Assembly (NCBI GenBank): GCA_040902585.1
Contig: JBBDXA010000159.1
Span: 1-22,292, forward strand
DNA from: JBBDXA01 sp040902585
GTDB lineage: Bacteria; Planctomycetota; Phycisphaerae; Phycisphaerales; Phycisphaeraceae
Direction of reading: 5' to 3'
DNA length: 22,292 bases
Position 1 is the stretch's first letter, and each line of letters begins with the position of its first letter. The translations under genes were made by a program, and so were the position numbers. The notes below the pieces were generated by a model. The model worked only from the letters and a program-made list of their open reading frames with translations. It was not told the DNA's origin and did no database searches. Positions 14,899 to 22,182 of this stretch are shown in pieces.

Positions 14899-16971
14899 TC
14901 AGCGCTTCGCATCATCCGCGGCTTCGATCAACACCGCCACGCGCTCAAGGGCCGCGACGGTGAAGATGATCGGATACAGTTTCTCGTAATACCACAGCTT
15001 CGCGAAGTAAAACCCGATGGGCGACGGCGGAAAGGATGTCCCGCGCGCGGTGTGCTGGATCAACCACTTCACCCCGCGCACGACCGCCCCTTCAGCCGCT
15101 TGCGGCTTAGCGACGGTCGTCGCTCGAGGGATCTCAATCTCTCCGTAATTTCTGCGCTTCGGATCCGGCGATGTCGTCCACCTGCTGCGCATCGCTTCAA
15201 ACACCCCACCGCAGAGGATGCACGTGGCCAGGGCCTCGATGGCGAGCGATGTCTCTTCGATTGAACAGTGCGATGAGTCTGATCCACCCCAGCCGCCGCC
15301 GGGATGCTGCGCCGATATCAGCCAGTTTTCAGCTCTCACCTTGCTCTCTTCACCAATGTCGATGAATAGTCCGCCCGTCGCCAGTACACGCGAAGTGCCG
15401 TAGACGGGATTCGACTCATCATCGACGTGCTGATTCCCAAACCACAGCGGACGCCACGACCCATCCGCGTTCTGGGAACGCACAAGGTATTTGGCGATTC
15501 GCTTCATCAACCGGTGGAAGCGATTGCGAGGAGCCACTGGCGTGAACCCCCTGGGACTGGCGACCCATGATGCGTGGTGTCCTGCCTCGAACGCATGCGC
15601 CGAAATGTCGGCGCAGGACTGATCGAATGGCAGCTTTCCCCACCCACGGCAGAATGTCGGAATGCCGCGGTTACGATTCTGAAGCGAACGAAGCCAGTCG
15701 CCGGCCGCAATGACCGCCGGATCACCCTCGCTGTCGCCACGCCTCCACTCCGCCATGTTCGCCAGCGCCAACACCGCCCCACTCGTATCATCCGCATCCG
15801 GCACGCCGCCGGGTAAATCCGTCCACGCCCAGCCGCCCGGCGCAGCCCCTGTATATGGATGCACGTCCTTGTACTGCTGCCCCAGCAGCCAGTCGCGGAT
15901 CACGCCGCGTTCACCTTCATTCAAGTATTCGTTCAGCTTTGCAGTACCGCCTGCCGCGAGAGCGTTGACGCTCAGCGTCGTTACCCATGTCGCCAGGTTC
16001 GTGTCGATCGCCCAGCTTCCATCAGGTCGTGCGCTCTTGATAAGAAAGTCGATACCGCGGCGAGCGACGAGGGAATCTGCGAAGCCGCAAGCGGCTAAGG
16101 ACATGGTCACGAAGCTCGTGAGCGGCGTCGCTTCGAGGAAGCCGCCGTTGGGCGGTTGAATCTGCTCCAGCAGGCGCAGCGTGCGCTTCTTCGTGATGGC
16201 GCGCGCGACTCGCGCAAAAGGATTGCGCGTCGGGCGAAAGTGATGCCGCACGACACCGATCGCAATCAGCGCGGGCAGCGCGTAGCTCACCACCTGTAAA
16301 TTCAAAAACTTGAACAGCCAGCGCGGCAGGGCCGCGAACTCGAACGGCAACTGCTTCACCCATTTCCACGTCGCCCGATCCGTCACCGGCCCGAGCCTGC
16401 CGCACAGGGCGCACATGGTCAGGATCGGCACGCTGAAGGTGCGGTCCTTGCCGTAACGTTTCATCACCGTTTCGACGAGCGCGGGGATTTCGAGTGAACC
16501 GGCAGCGGCGCGAAGCCAGTTCTCGCAGAGATTAAGAGCACCATCCCGACAGGGTGGTGCTGTTGCCGCCCGGCCGTCCGTGGTCGCCATGATCGCAACA
16601 GGGCTGCGTGAGCCAATAGCACCACCCTGTCGGGATGGTGCTCCCAAGCCCATCGCCCCCCACACCAGCATGGTCGTCGAGATGTTGCTCTTGCTCTTGT
16701 CCGTATCGCCCCAGCCGCCGTCGGCGTTCTGATTGGCGATGAGCCAGTCGTAACCGCGATCGATCAAAGGCTGCACCGCCTCCGAGTTCGCCGCGTTACA
16801 ACCGTTGCGCGTCGCCAGCGTCATGGCGACGATCGCCGTCGCCGTCGACAGCGCGCTGGATGAAAGCTCGCCGGTCCACCAGCCCTGCTCGTTGCGCTCC
16901 TTCAGCAGCAGCGCGATCGCATTGCGGCGCGTTTCTTCGAAGGCTTCAAGATCGAGTCCATCCAGTTGCAT
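14899..16971 (-). CDS. Squalene-hopene-cyclase-like class II terpene cyclase
   Basis: The protein has 690 aa from the ATG at 16971, within the usual 630-720. The acid motif of class II cyclases is present as DADDTSG (Asp392-Asp395 carries DxDD). QW-type repeats occur along the chain (QNADGGWGDT near 81, QNADGSWRPLWFG and QHPGGGWGGS further on). It should protonate and fold a linear polyprenyl substrate such as squalene into a polycyclic product, as a monotopic membrane enzyme. Substrate is uncertain, because no hpn or squalene-synthesis gene is nearby. Residues about 110-145 are encoded by a palindrome-bounded insert, and two further 12-bp palindromes lie in the coding sequence (encoding AACGF and KPQAA). 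The frame stays open through all three, so the gene may be functional. Confidence 0.85.
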   Translation of the reverse strand: MQLDGLDLEAFEETRRNAIALLLKERNEQGWWTGELSSSALSTATAIVAMTLATRNGCNAANSEAVQPLIDRGYDWLIANQNADGGWGDTDKSKSNISTTMLVWGAMGLGAPSRQGGAIGSRSPVAIMATTDGRAATAPPCRDGALNLCENWLRAAAGSLEIPALVETVMKRYGKDRTFSVPILTMCALCGRLGPVTDRATWKWVKQLPFEFAALPRWLFKFLNLQVVSYALPALIAIGVVRHHFRPTRNPFARVARAITKKRTLRLLEQIQPPNGGFLEATPLTSFVTMSLAACGFADSLVARRGIDFLIKSARPDGSWAIDTNLATWVTTLSVNALAAGGTAKLNEYLNEGERGVIRDWLLGQQYKDVHPYTGAAPGGWAWTDLPGGVPDADDTSGAVLALANMAEWRRGDSEGDPAVIAAGDWLRSLQNRNRGIPTFCRGWGKLPFDQSCADISAHAFEAGHHASWVASPRGFTPVAPRNRFHRLMKRIAKYLVRSQNADGSWRPLWFGNQHVDDESNPVYGTSRVLATGGLFIDIGEESKVRAENWLISAQHPGGGWGGSDSSHCSIEETSLAIEALATCILCGGVFEAMRSRWTTSPDPKRRNYGEIEIPRATTVAKPQAAEGAVVRGVKWLIQHTARGTSFPPSPIGFYFAKLWYYEKLYPIIFTVAALERVAVLIEAADDAKR
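15095..15106. repeat. GCCGCAAGCGGC palindrome inside the cyclase gene
   Basis: GCCGCTTGCGGC on the plus strand, the reverse orientation of the copies near 8.5 and 9.8 kb. On the coding strand it yields AKPQAA in a loop between RATTV and EGAVVRGVKWLI. Confidence 0.8.
16084..16095. repeat. GCCGCAAGCGGC palindrome inside the cyclase gene
   Basis: An exact copy with the same flanks as other copies (GAA before, T after). On the coding strand it contributes AACGF in SLAACGFADSLV. Confidence 0.8.
16537..16642. repeat. 106-bp segment bounded by 25-bp perfect inverted repeats inside the cyclase gene
   Basis: Bases 16537-16561 (starting AGCACCATCCCGACAGGG) are the exact reverse complement of 16618-16642 (starting AGCACCACCCTGTCGGGA). 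Each 25-mer is also nearly palindromic by itself (AGCACCA...TGGTGCT). The 56-bp centre shows no gene. The segment is read in frame as a Gly/Ala/Arg/Ser-rich loop at about residues 110-145 of the cyclase. Confidence 0.92.
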
Positions 16972-17105
16972 CGCGGCGAATGATAGCGGGTCACGACGTT
17001 TTCCCCCGTTTCGCCGGGCTTCGCCGCGCGACAACAGCAGCGCATTTCATGGTAAAACACTCGCGTGACCACTTTCGATTCGCCGCCGGGCACTGGAGTT
17101 TCCGC

Positions 17106-17624
17106 ATGATTGATCTGAACACGCTCATTCGCGACATCCCCGACTGGCCCAAGCCGGGCATCATGTTCAAGGACATCACGCCGCTCCTGCGCGATCCCTC
17201 GGGCCTGGCGATGGCGGTCGAGCTCATGGCCAGCCCGTTCCGCGGCAAGGGCATCGACCTGGTCTGCGGTGCCGAGAGCCGGGGCTTCATCTTCGCCGCC
17301 GCGATCGCCCAGACCCTCGCGGCCGGCTTCGTGCCCATCCGCAAACCCAACAAGCTCCCCTTCTCCAAACACTCCGTCGAATACGGCCTGGAGTACGGCA
17401 CCGACACGCTGGAGATTCACACCGACGCCATGTCCAAGGGCCAGCGCGTGCTCATGGTCGATGACCTGCTCGCCACCGGCGGCACACTCAAAGCCTGCCT
17501 CGATCTCATCAACAAGCTCGGCGGCGAGATCGTCGGCGTGACCGTGCTCATCGAACTGACCTTCCTCCACGGCCGCGAAAAGGTCAAACCGTGGGACAAC
17601 CTGCACGCGGTGATCAAGGTGTAA
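17106..17624 (+). CDS. apt: Adenine phosphoribosyltransferase
   Basis: The protein has 172 aa, the usual length. The ATG at 17106 follows GGAG (17095-17098) at seven bases, which decides the start; the open frame further upstream is antisense to the cyclase. The family opening IPDWPKPGIMFKDITPLLRD is intact, and VLMVDDLLATGGT at 115-127 is the PRPP-binding motif with its two acidic residues. AESRGFIFAAAIA and VPIRKPNKLP are also conserved. The cytoplasmic enzyme converts adenine and PRPP to AMP in purine salvage. It is divergent from the cyclase and has no functional link to its neighbours. Confidence 0.96.
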   Translation: MIDLNTLIRDIPDWPKPGIMFKDITPLLRDPSGLAMAVELMASPFRGKGIDLVCGAESRGFIFAAAIAQTLAAGFVPIRKPNKLPFSKHSVEYGLEYGTDTLEIHTDAMSKGQRVLMVDDLLATGGTLKACLDLINKLGGEIVGVTVLIELTFLHGREKVKPWDNLHAVIKV

Positions 17625-17637
17625 AACGCAGGCATAC

Positions 17638-17802
17638 AACCACGGATCACAAGGCTCACACGGATGACAGTCAGAGTTTTTATAAGGAAATGATGAAAGC
17701 AGGAACAAGACATTGATGTGAATCGATTCTTGTGCCCTTTCCTCACTTCCTTATTTCCTTATAAATGATTCCGATCCGTGCCATCCGTGAAATCCGCGGT
17801 TA
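17638..17802. repeat. Nested inverted repeat of 9-nt and 8-nt units
   Basis: Outer left arm: CACGGATCA 17641, CAAGGCTCA 17650, CACGGATGA 17659. Outer right arm: ATCCGTGCC 17774, ATCCGTGAA 17783, ATCCGCGGT 17792. Both have a 9-nt period. Inner right arm: TTCCTCAC 17739, TTCCTTAT 17747 and 17755, an 8-nt period. The inner arms pair perfectly at 17681-17691 and 17753-17763. The whole fills the apt to CPBP intergenic space and could fold into one long stem. Confidence 0.9.
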
Positions 17803-17812
17803 AAGCTCAGAC

Positions 17813-18580
17813 ATGGCCAAGAAGAACGCCCAGTCACGGAAGAAAGCCAAGGGCCTGCCAGCCGCGGATTCCTACGGTTCGCTCTCGCAGCAGCCGCTTC
17901 AGATTCTCATCTTCCTTCTGCCGCTGATCATTCTCTATGAAGTGGCGATGCTCATCGCCTTCAACTCCGCCCGCGCGGGCGATATCAAAGCCCGCTCCAT
18001 CATTCGCCTCCTGTTCGACTCCATCGGCGTAACCGGCCTCGTGCTGCCCGGCCTGCTGCTCATCATCGTGCTCCTGGTCATGCATGCCTACCGCAAAGAC
18101 CGCTGGCGATTCCTGCCGAAGATGTACGGCATGATGTGGATCGAATCGCTCGTCCTTGCCCTGCCCATCCTCGTCTTCACCATGCTTCTGCTGCACAAAA
18201 CCGCGCCGGCTGCAAGCTTCGGCGGCGCGGAAAACCTTTCCTGGATCAGCAAGATCGTCGTCAGCGTCGGCGCGGGCATCTACGAAGAACTCCTCTTCCG
18301 ACTCATCGGCATCGCCCTGATTCACTTCATCGTCGTCGACCTGATCAAGGCCCAGGACTACGTCGGCGAACTGGCGGCGATCGGCATCACCGCCCTGCTC
18401 TTTGCCGCCTATCACTTCACGGGCAACAACGTCTTCACCGGCCGCAAGTTCGCGTTCTTCACGCTTGCCGGCGTCTACCTCGCCTGCATCTACATCTACC
18501 GCGGCTTCGGCATCGTGGCGGGAACGCATGCGATGTATGACGTGCTCGTCGCGACGCTCAGCGAATTCGAGAGCGATTAA
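17813..18580 (+). CDS. CPBP-family intramembrane metalloprotease
   Basis: The protein has 255 aa starting MAKKNAQSRKKAKG, a basic cytoplasmic tail. Several hydrophobic spans follow (about 29-49, 72-92, 108-127, 164-178, 187-201, 214-229). The three motifs of CPBP (CAAX protease and bacteriocin-processing) enzymes are present: GIYEELLFR with Glu158, Glu159 and Arg163; FAAYHF with His201; and AGTHAMYD with His239. These residues form the zinc or water-activating site in the membrane. The substrate is unknown; bacterial members process or degrade membrane proteins or confer peptide immunity. The gene follows apt on the same strand, but the repeat-filled 188-bp gap makes co-transcription uncertain. 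Confidence 0.85.
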   Translation: MAKKNAQSRKKAKGLPAADSYGSLSQQPLQILIFLLPLIILYEVAMLIAFNSARAGDIKARSIIRLLFDSIGVTGLVLPGLLLIIVLLVMHAYRKDRWRFLPKMYGMMWIESLVLALPILVFTMLLLHKTAPAASFGGAENLSWISKIVVSVGAGIYEELLFRLIGIALIHFIVVDLIKAQDYVGELAAIGITALLFAAYHFTGNNVFTGRKFAFFTLAGVYLACIYIYRGFGIVAGTHAMYDVLVATLSEFESD

Positions 18581-18595
18581 AGAGGTCGTCGTGCC

Positions 18596-18627
18596 GGCAA
18601 GCCCACCCACTCCCGTGGGTGGGTGCC
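18596..18627. terminator. GC-rich hairpin between convergent genes
   Basis: CCCACCCAC (18602-18610) pairs with GTGGGTGGG (18615-18623) around a TCCC loop. After a two-base bulge, GGCA (18596-18599) pairs with TGCC (18624-18627). It sits between the CPBP stop and the stop of the next minus-strand gene. No T-run follows, so it may be a repeat-derived hairpin or a terminator for both genes. Confidence 0.5.
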
Positions 18628-18635
18628 AGCGCACC

Positions 18636-19115
18636 TCACTTCGCCTGTTCCATGCACCAGCGCATGAGCACGAACCACTCACCGCGCTGCATCTGGATCA
18701 GCTCTTCATCAGCCGCCCCTTTGCGATGAGCCACCTCGACAGCATCTATGAACGCATGCGCGTCGTAATCTTCCATCAGCTTCATCGCGGGATGATTCCC
18801 CGCCCGGCGAAACCAGTAATGACTGTTGCCAAAATCTCCCTCGCGGCGATGCATGATCGCGTGCCAGAACGAACCGGTCGCATCATCCATCGCCTGACTG
18901 ATCTCGTGACTGCGGTCGAGTCGATCGACATACAACCACAAACCTGCCTGAAGCGGCGCGTGCGCGGCGAACACAGGCGACTGAACGAGGCGCTGCACGA
19001 CGCCCGTCGGCCCTTCCTCGCGCACCACAAGCTGCGACATCGCTTCATCCAGCGGAAGCGCTTCCAGCAGCGGCCCGATCGCCGCCTCAAACGGTTCAGG
19101 AAAAGGGTGAAACAT
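18636..19115 (-). CDS. Unknown protein with a His/Arg/Trp-rich core motif, 159 aa
   Basis: I cannot name the family. The ATG at 19115 starts MFHPFPEPFEAAIGPLLEAL. The striking part is W84-H85 followed by HRREGDFGNSHYWFRRAG at 89-106 and His108. This dense set of His, Arg, Glu, Asp, Asn and aromatic residues looks like an active or ligand-binding site. There is no signal peptide or membrane segment. The end is helical and acidic (KGAADEELIQMQRGEWFVLM). It lies 63 bases downstream of recX on the same strand and may be the last gene of that operon. The motif density and good length make it very likely to be a real gene. Confidence 0.7.
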   Translation of the reverse strand: MFHPFPEPFEAAIGPLLEALPLDEAMSQLVVREEGPTGVVQRLVQSPVFAAHAPLQAGLWLYVDRLDRSHEISQAMDDATGSFWHAIMHRREGDFGNSHYWFRRAGNHPAMKLMEDYDAHAFIDAVEVAHRKGAADEELIQMQRGEWFVLMRWCMEQAK

Positions 19116-19178
19116 AAGGCCAGTGTAGTCCTCTCACTCGGCGAGATGGAACATGAGCGAAGACGCAATCCGAGAGTG

Positions 19179-19727
19179 TTACGTTTCCATCTCGCTCAGC
19201 ACCGATTCGATCGTCTCTTCATCCATCCCTCGCCGCGCGAGCAGACTCGCCAGCCTTCGCAGACGCGTGGCGGCTGGGAACCGCATCAGGCTCGGCAGCT
19301 TCTTCGCCACCAGCGCCCTTGCCTCGTCCACAGGCGACGCCGCGCTCGCCGCATCATTCACGACGCGATCAACCAGGCTTTCCTCGAAGCCGAACCGCGC
19401 GAGTTTCTTCCGCAGGAGAGCGGCACCGGCCGGTCCTTTGCGCGTGACTTCCTCGATCAGGCCGCGTGCGAGTTTCTCATCGTCCAAGGCGCCGATCCGT
19501 TTCAATCTTTCAATCACCTGCGCCACGATCGCTTCATCATGCTTCAATTCACCCAGCTTTGTCGCAAGCTGCCACGCGGACATCGCCCGGCGATTCAGCC
19601 GCTGCATCGCCTGTTTGAAGGCACGATCGAAAGGTGACGTCTTCGCGGCCTTGTTCAGCGGCGTACGCCGCGGCGAGGCGGGCTCGTCGTCGGGGCCGGT
19701 GCTGAAGAGTGATCGCTGATCGACCAT
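19179..19727 (-). CDS. recX: RecX-family regulatory protein
   Basis: The protein has 182 aa from the ATG at 19727. A GTG at 19778 overlaps the PHP stop by four bases (GTGA) and would add 17 residues; coupling would favour it, but those residues look unconserved. After a polar tail of about 30 residues come the three-helix repeats of RecX: FKQAMQRLNRRAMSAWQLATKL, then IERLKRIGALDDEKLARGLIEE and LLRKKLARFGFEESLVDRVV. RecX binds RecA filaments and limits their activity. recA is not in the window. It is probably co-transcribed with the PHP gene upstream. Confidence 0.78.
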   Translation of the reverse strand: MVDQRSLFSTGPDDEPASPRRTPLNKAAKTSPFDRAFKQAMQRLNRRAMSAWQLATKLGELKHDEAIVAQVIERLKRIGALDDEKLARGLIEEVTRKGPAGAALLRKKLARFGFEESLVDRVVNDAASAASPVDEARALVAKKLPSLMRFPAATRLRRLASLLARRGMDEETIESVLSEMET

Positions 19728-19774
19728 GTGGAGAGTTGAAAGGATCGGGTGATTGGATGCAACCGGCGGGAGCC

Positions 19775-20665
19775 TCACACGCTCAAGGCCGCCTCGGCTG
19801 CCCCGCGCAGGCGTTCGTACACATCAAACGGCACGTTCTGTCCGCCCATCGCAACGGTCTTGCGCGTGCCGTGATAGTCGCTGCCGCCGCTGGTCATGAT
19901 CTTCTCCCGCGCGGCCAGCTTCTCGAACTGCTGCACCTGCGCCGGCGTGTGATCGCTGTGCCGGGCCTCGATCGCGTCCAGGCCGAAGTCGATCATCCGG
20001 CGAACGATGTAAGTGAGTTCATCTTCGTCCGCGTACCTCAGCTGCACAGGATGCGCCATCACCGCCAGGCCGCCCGCGTGATGAATGGCGTTGATCGCGT
20101 CGTGCGGATGCAGGCGATCGCGTCGGACGTAAGCGGCGCCCTTGATGCCGATGTAGCGCGTGAACGCATCCTGAATCGACTTGACATAACCCTTCATGAG
20201 CAGCACCTGCGCGATGTGAGGTCGGCCGATGATCGCGGTGCCTTCCTCCGCGGCGAGCGCTTCCACTTCCGAGTAGTCGATGCGCACGCCAATCGCGTTG
20301 AGCCTGTCGATGACCATCGGATTGCGCTGGTTGCGGGCCTGTTCCATCTGCCGACTGATGGCGGCGAGTTGCTCGTCATCAGGGCGGACGAACAGGCCGA
20401 GGATGTGCAGCGTGCCGCTGGTCTCCTGCGCGGGGTCGGACTTGGGCGGCTTGGCAAACGCCGGATCAGCCGAGATCTCGATGCCCGCCGCGAAGGCGAC
20501 GCCCGCGGCCCGGCAACCCTTCTCGGCGGCTGCGACGCCGGCTGTCGTGTCGTGATCCGTCAGGGCAATCGCGCTCAGGCCCGCCGCGCTGGCCAGAGCG
20601 CCCAAAGCGCCCGGCGGATCGGTGCCATCGGACGCGGTCGAATGCATGTGAAGGTCGCAGAACAT
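19775..20665 (-). CDS. PHP-domain phosphoesterase (TrpH/RNase AM-like)
   Basis: The protein has 296 aa from the ATG at 20665, which puts the first metal motif at residues 4-8 (DLHMH) as is usual. Upstream ATGs at 20707 and 20737 are possible but add unconserved residues. Metal-binding positions can be followed along the chain: Asp4, His6, His8, Asp37-His38-Asp39, Glu63, His87, His150, His205, Asp263 and His265. This is the full trinuclear set of PHP enzymes. The TrpH/YciV group removes 3'-phosphate from nucleoside 3',5'-bisphosphates and trims 5' ends of RNA. cysC lies just upstream; 3'-phosphoadenosine 5'-phosphate, which arises after PAPS use, would be a fitting substrate, though this link is inferred. 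Confidence 0.85.
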   Translation of the reverse strand: MFCDLHMHSTASDGTDPPGALGALASAAGLSAIALTDHDTTAGVAAAEKGCRAAGVAFAAGIEISADPAFAKPPKSDPAQETSGTLHILGLFVRPDDEQLAAISRQMEQARNQRNPMVIDRLNAIGVRIDYSEVEALAAEEGTAIIGRPHIAQVLLMKGYVKSIQDAFTRYIGIKGAAYVRRDRLHPHDAINAIHHAGGLAVMAHPVQLRYADEDELTYIVRRMIDFGLDAIEARHSDHTPAQVQQFEKLAAREKIMTSGGSDYHGTRKTVAMGGQNVPFDVYERLRGAAEAALSV

Positions 20666-20757
20666 ATACAAGATGATAGGCCGCACCTGTGGGCTGAGTG
20701 TGGTCATTGGAGTGCCACCAGCCGAGCGGAGGAGCATGGCGCGAAGCGCATATCAGC

Positions 20758-21387
20758 TCACGGCTTGAGCAACCCGCGCGACTCCAGCGCTTCGAGCAGC
20801 TTCGCGACCGACTCTTCAATACTGAGCAGATCACTTCGCAGAACCAGCTCGGGCTTCACCGGCGCTTCGTACGGATCATCGATCCCCGTAAAGCCCATGC
20901 CCTTGCCGGCCGCGACCGCCGCCCGCGCCTTCTTATACAGGCCCTTGGGGTCGCGCTTCTCCGCTTCCTCGATCGGAATATCGATGTGTACTTCAATGAA
21001 AGGAATGCCCGCCGCATCGTGCAGGGCCCGCACCGCATCGCGATCCTTGCCATAAGGACTGATGAAGCTGGCGACGGTGATGATGCCCGCATCGGCGAAC
21101 AGCTTGGCGACTTCGCCGATGCGGCGAATGTTCTCCGCGCGGTCTTCGGCACTGAAGCCCAGGTTCTTGTTCAGCCCCATGCGGATGTTGTCACCATCGA
21201 GCCGGTAGGCGTGGTGACCGCGCTGGAGGAGCACCTGTTCGAGTGCGACGGCAATGGTGGATTTACCGCTGGCGCTCAGGCCGGTCATCCAGAGGGTGCA
21301 GCCCTTCTGGCCGACGTTCTTCTGTCGCTCTTCGCGGGTGACGTTGCCTTCGTGCCAGGTGATGTTCGTTGCCTTCTGCTCGGCCAT
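20758..21387 (-). CDS. cysC: Adenylyl-sulfate kinase (APS kinase)
   Basis: The protein has 209 aa, typical for a stand-alone CysC. The ATG at 21387 follows AGGA about nine bases upstream. MTGLSASGKST holds the P-loop (36-43). RLDGDNIRMGLNKNLGFSAE, then DRAENIRRIGEVAKLFADAG and the ASFISPYGKDRDAVR segment are the APS-binding motifs, and DPKGLYKKARAA and GFTGIDDPYEAP complete the family pattern. The cytoplasmic enzyme phosphorylates APS to PAPS for sulfation or sulfate assimilation. No cysD, cysN or sulfotransferase is in view. The PHP gene lies 92 bases downstream on the same strand. Confidence 0.95.
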   Translation of the reverse strand: MAEQKATNITWHEGNVTREERQKNVGQKGCTLWMTGLSASGKSTIAVALEQVLLQRGHHAYRLDGDNIRMGLNKNLGFSAEDRAENIRRIGEVAKLFADAGIITVASFISPYGKDRDAVRALHDAAGIPFIEVHIDIPIEEAEKRDPKGLYKKARAAVAAGKGMGFTGIDDPYEAPVKPELVLRSDLLSIEESVAKLLEALESRGLLKP

Positions 21388-21449
21388 GGTGAGTCCTGTT
21401 CTGTGGGAGTTTGTGAAGGGCGGCGATGATAGCGGGATGGGCGGCGTGT

Positions 21450-21613
21450 GCAAAGTGAGAAGGGGAAAGTCGAAAGTTGAAGGCGGAAAGTGAAAAGGGA
21501 TACGTGCAAAGTGCAAAGGGCAAAGTGCGGTAAACTCTTGAACGTAGGCCGCTCGAAGTACTGAGCCTTGAGACGCTTTACTTTCCGCTTTCCACGTTTC
21601 ACTTTCAACTTCG
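21450..21613. repeat. Heptamer arrays, words GAAAGTN and GCAAAGN, with inverted arm
   Basis: GAAAGTC 21465, GAAAGTT 21472, GAAGGCG 21479 and GAAAGTG 21486 share one 7-nt register. GCAAAGT 21506, GCAAAGG 21513 and GCAAAGT 21520 share another. Bases 21574-21613 carry the inverted words (ACTTTCCGCTTTCC, then TTTCACTTTCAACTTC). The element fills most of the space between the divergent cysC and the last gene, ending 11 bases before the start at 21625. Confidence 0.88.
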
Positions 21614-21624
21614 GACCCCTCCCC

Positions 21625-22182
21625 ATGTCCGCCCGCGACCAGTTTCTGCACTTCATGAAGACCGGCCAGGTCGCGGACTATCTCACCGTCCGCCAGACCA
21701 TGATCGACTCGCCCAACTACGAACCCTACAGCGATGACCTGAACCAGATCGTCGTGCTCGTCGAAGGCAAGCAGTATCAGAAAGCACTGAACCTGTTCCG
21801 CAAGCGGTTGGGCAATCTCCTGCTGAGCGCCGCTGCCCACCTGATGGCCGGCGAATCCATGAAAGGCCTGGGGCAGGATGAAGAGGCGAAGTCGGAGCAC
21901 TTCATCGGCAGGCGCTGCATCGAAGGCATTCTCACCACCGGCGACGGCAGCGAGGCCGAACCCTGGCTGGTCCTGCGCCCCGTCGATGAGTACGACGTGC
22001 TGGGCTACTTCGGCAAGACGATGGCCAAACAGGAACTCGTCAAAGGCGGCCGGGGCACCTGCGACAAGATGACCTGCACCGATGGCAGTGAATACTGGTT
22101 CGACGTGACCGACGCGATGATGCGATTGGATCAGCAGATGGAGAAGCCGAGGAAGAAGTGGTGGCAGGTGTGGAAGCGGTGA
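21625..22182 (+). CDS. Unknown protein, possibly DUF4919-like, 185 aa
   Basis: The ATG at 21625 starts MSARDQFLHFMKTGQVADYL; the only purine-poor match upstream is CCCCTCCCC, so there is no Shine-Dalgarno. The N-terminal half is helical and looks like a tetratricopeptide-type hairpin (VVLVEGKQYQKALNLFRKRL, then SAAAHLMAGESMKGLGQDEE). The second half has ILTTGDGSEAEPWLV, VDEYDVLGYFGK and SEYWFDVTDAMM, an order of motifs that recalls DUF4919 proteins; I hold this family call loosely. The tail KKWWQVWKR is basic and aromatic and could touch a membrane surface. There is no signal peptide. Confidence 0.65.
   Translation: MSARDQFLHFMKTGQVADYLTVRQTMIDSPNYEPYSDDLNQIVVLVEGKQYQKALNLFRKRLGNLLLSAAAHLMAGESMKGLGQDEEAKSEHFIGRRCIEGILTTGDGSEAEPWLVLRPVDEYDVLGYFGKTMAKQELVKGGRGTCDKMTCTDGSEYWFDVTDAMMRLDQQMEKPRKKWWQVWKR

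Noticed and set aside
16860..17105. N-terminal extension of adenine phosphoribosyltransferase
   Set aside because: It overlaps the cyclase gene in antisense. The ATG at 17106 has a Shine-Dalgarno and gives the normal family start.
19141..19195. 10-bp inverted repeat GCGAGATGGA/TCCATCTCGC at the recX end, as a terminator
   Set aside because: One arm is within the recX coding sequence, the 35-base spacer is long and no T-run follows, so chance is a fair explanation.
1336..21613. CRISPR array
   Set aside because: The repeat units are 7-9 nt with no spacers between them, and no cas gene is present.
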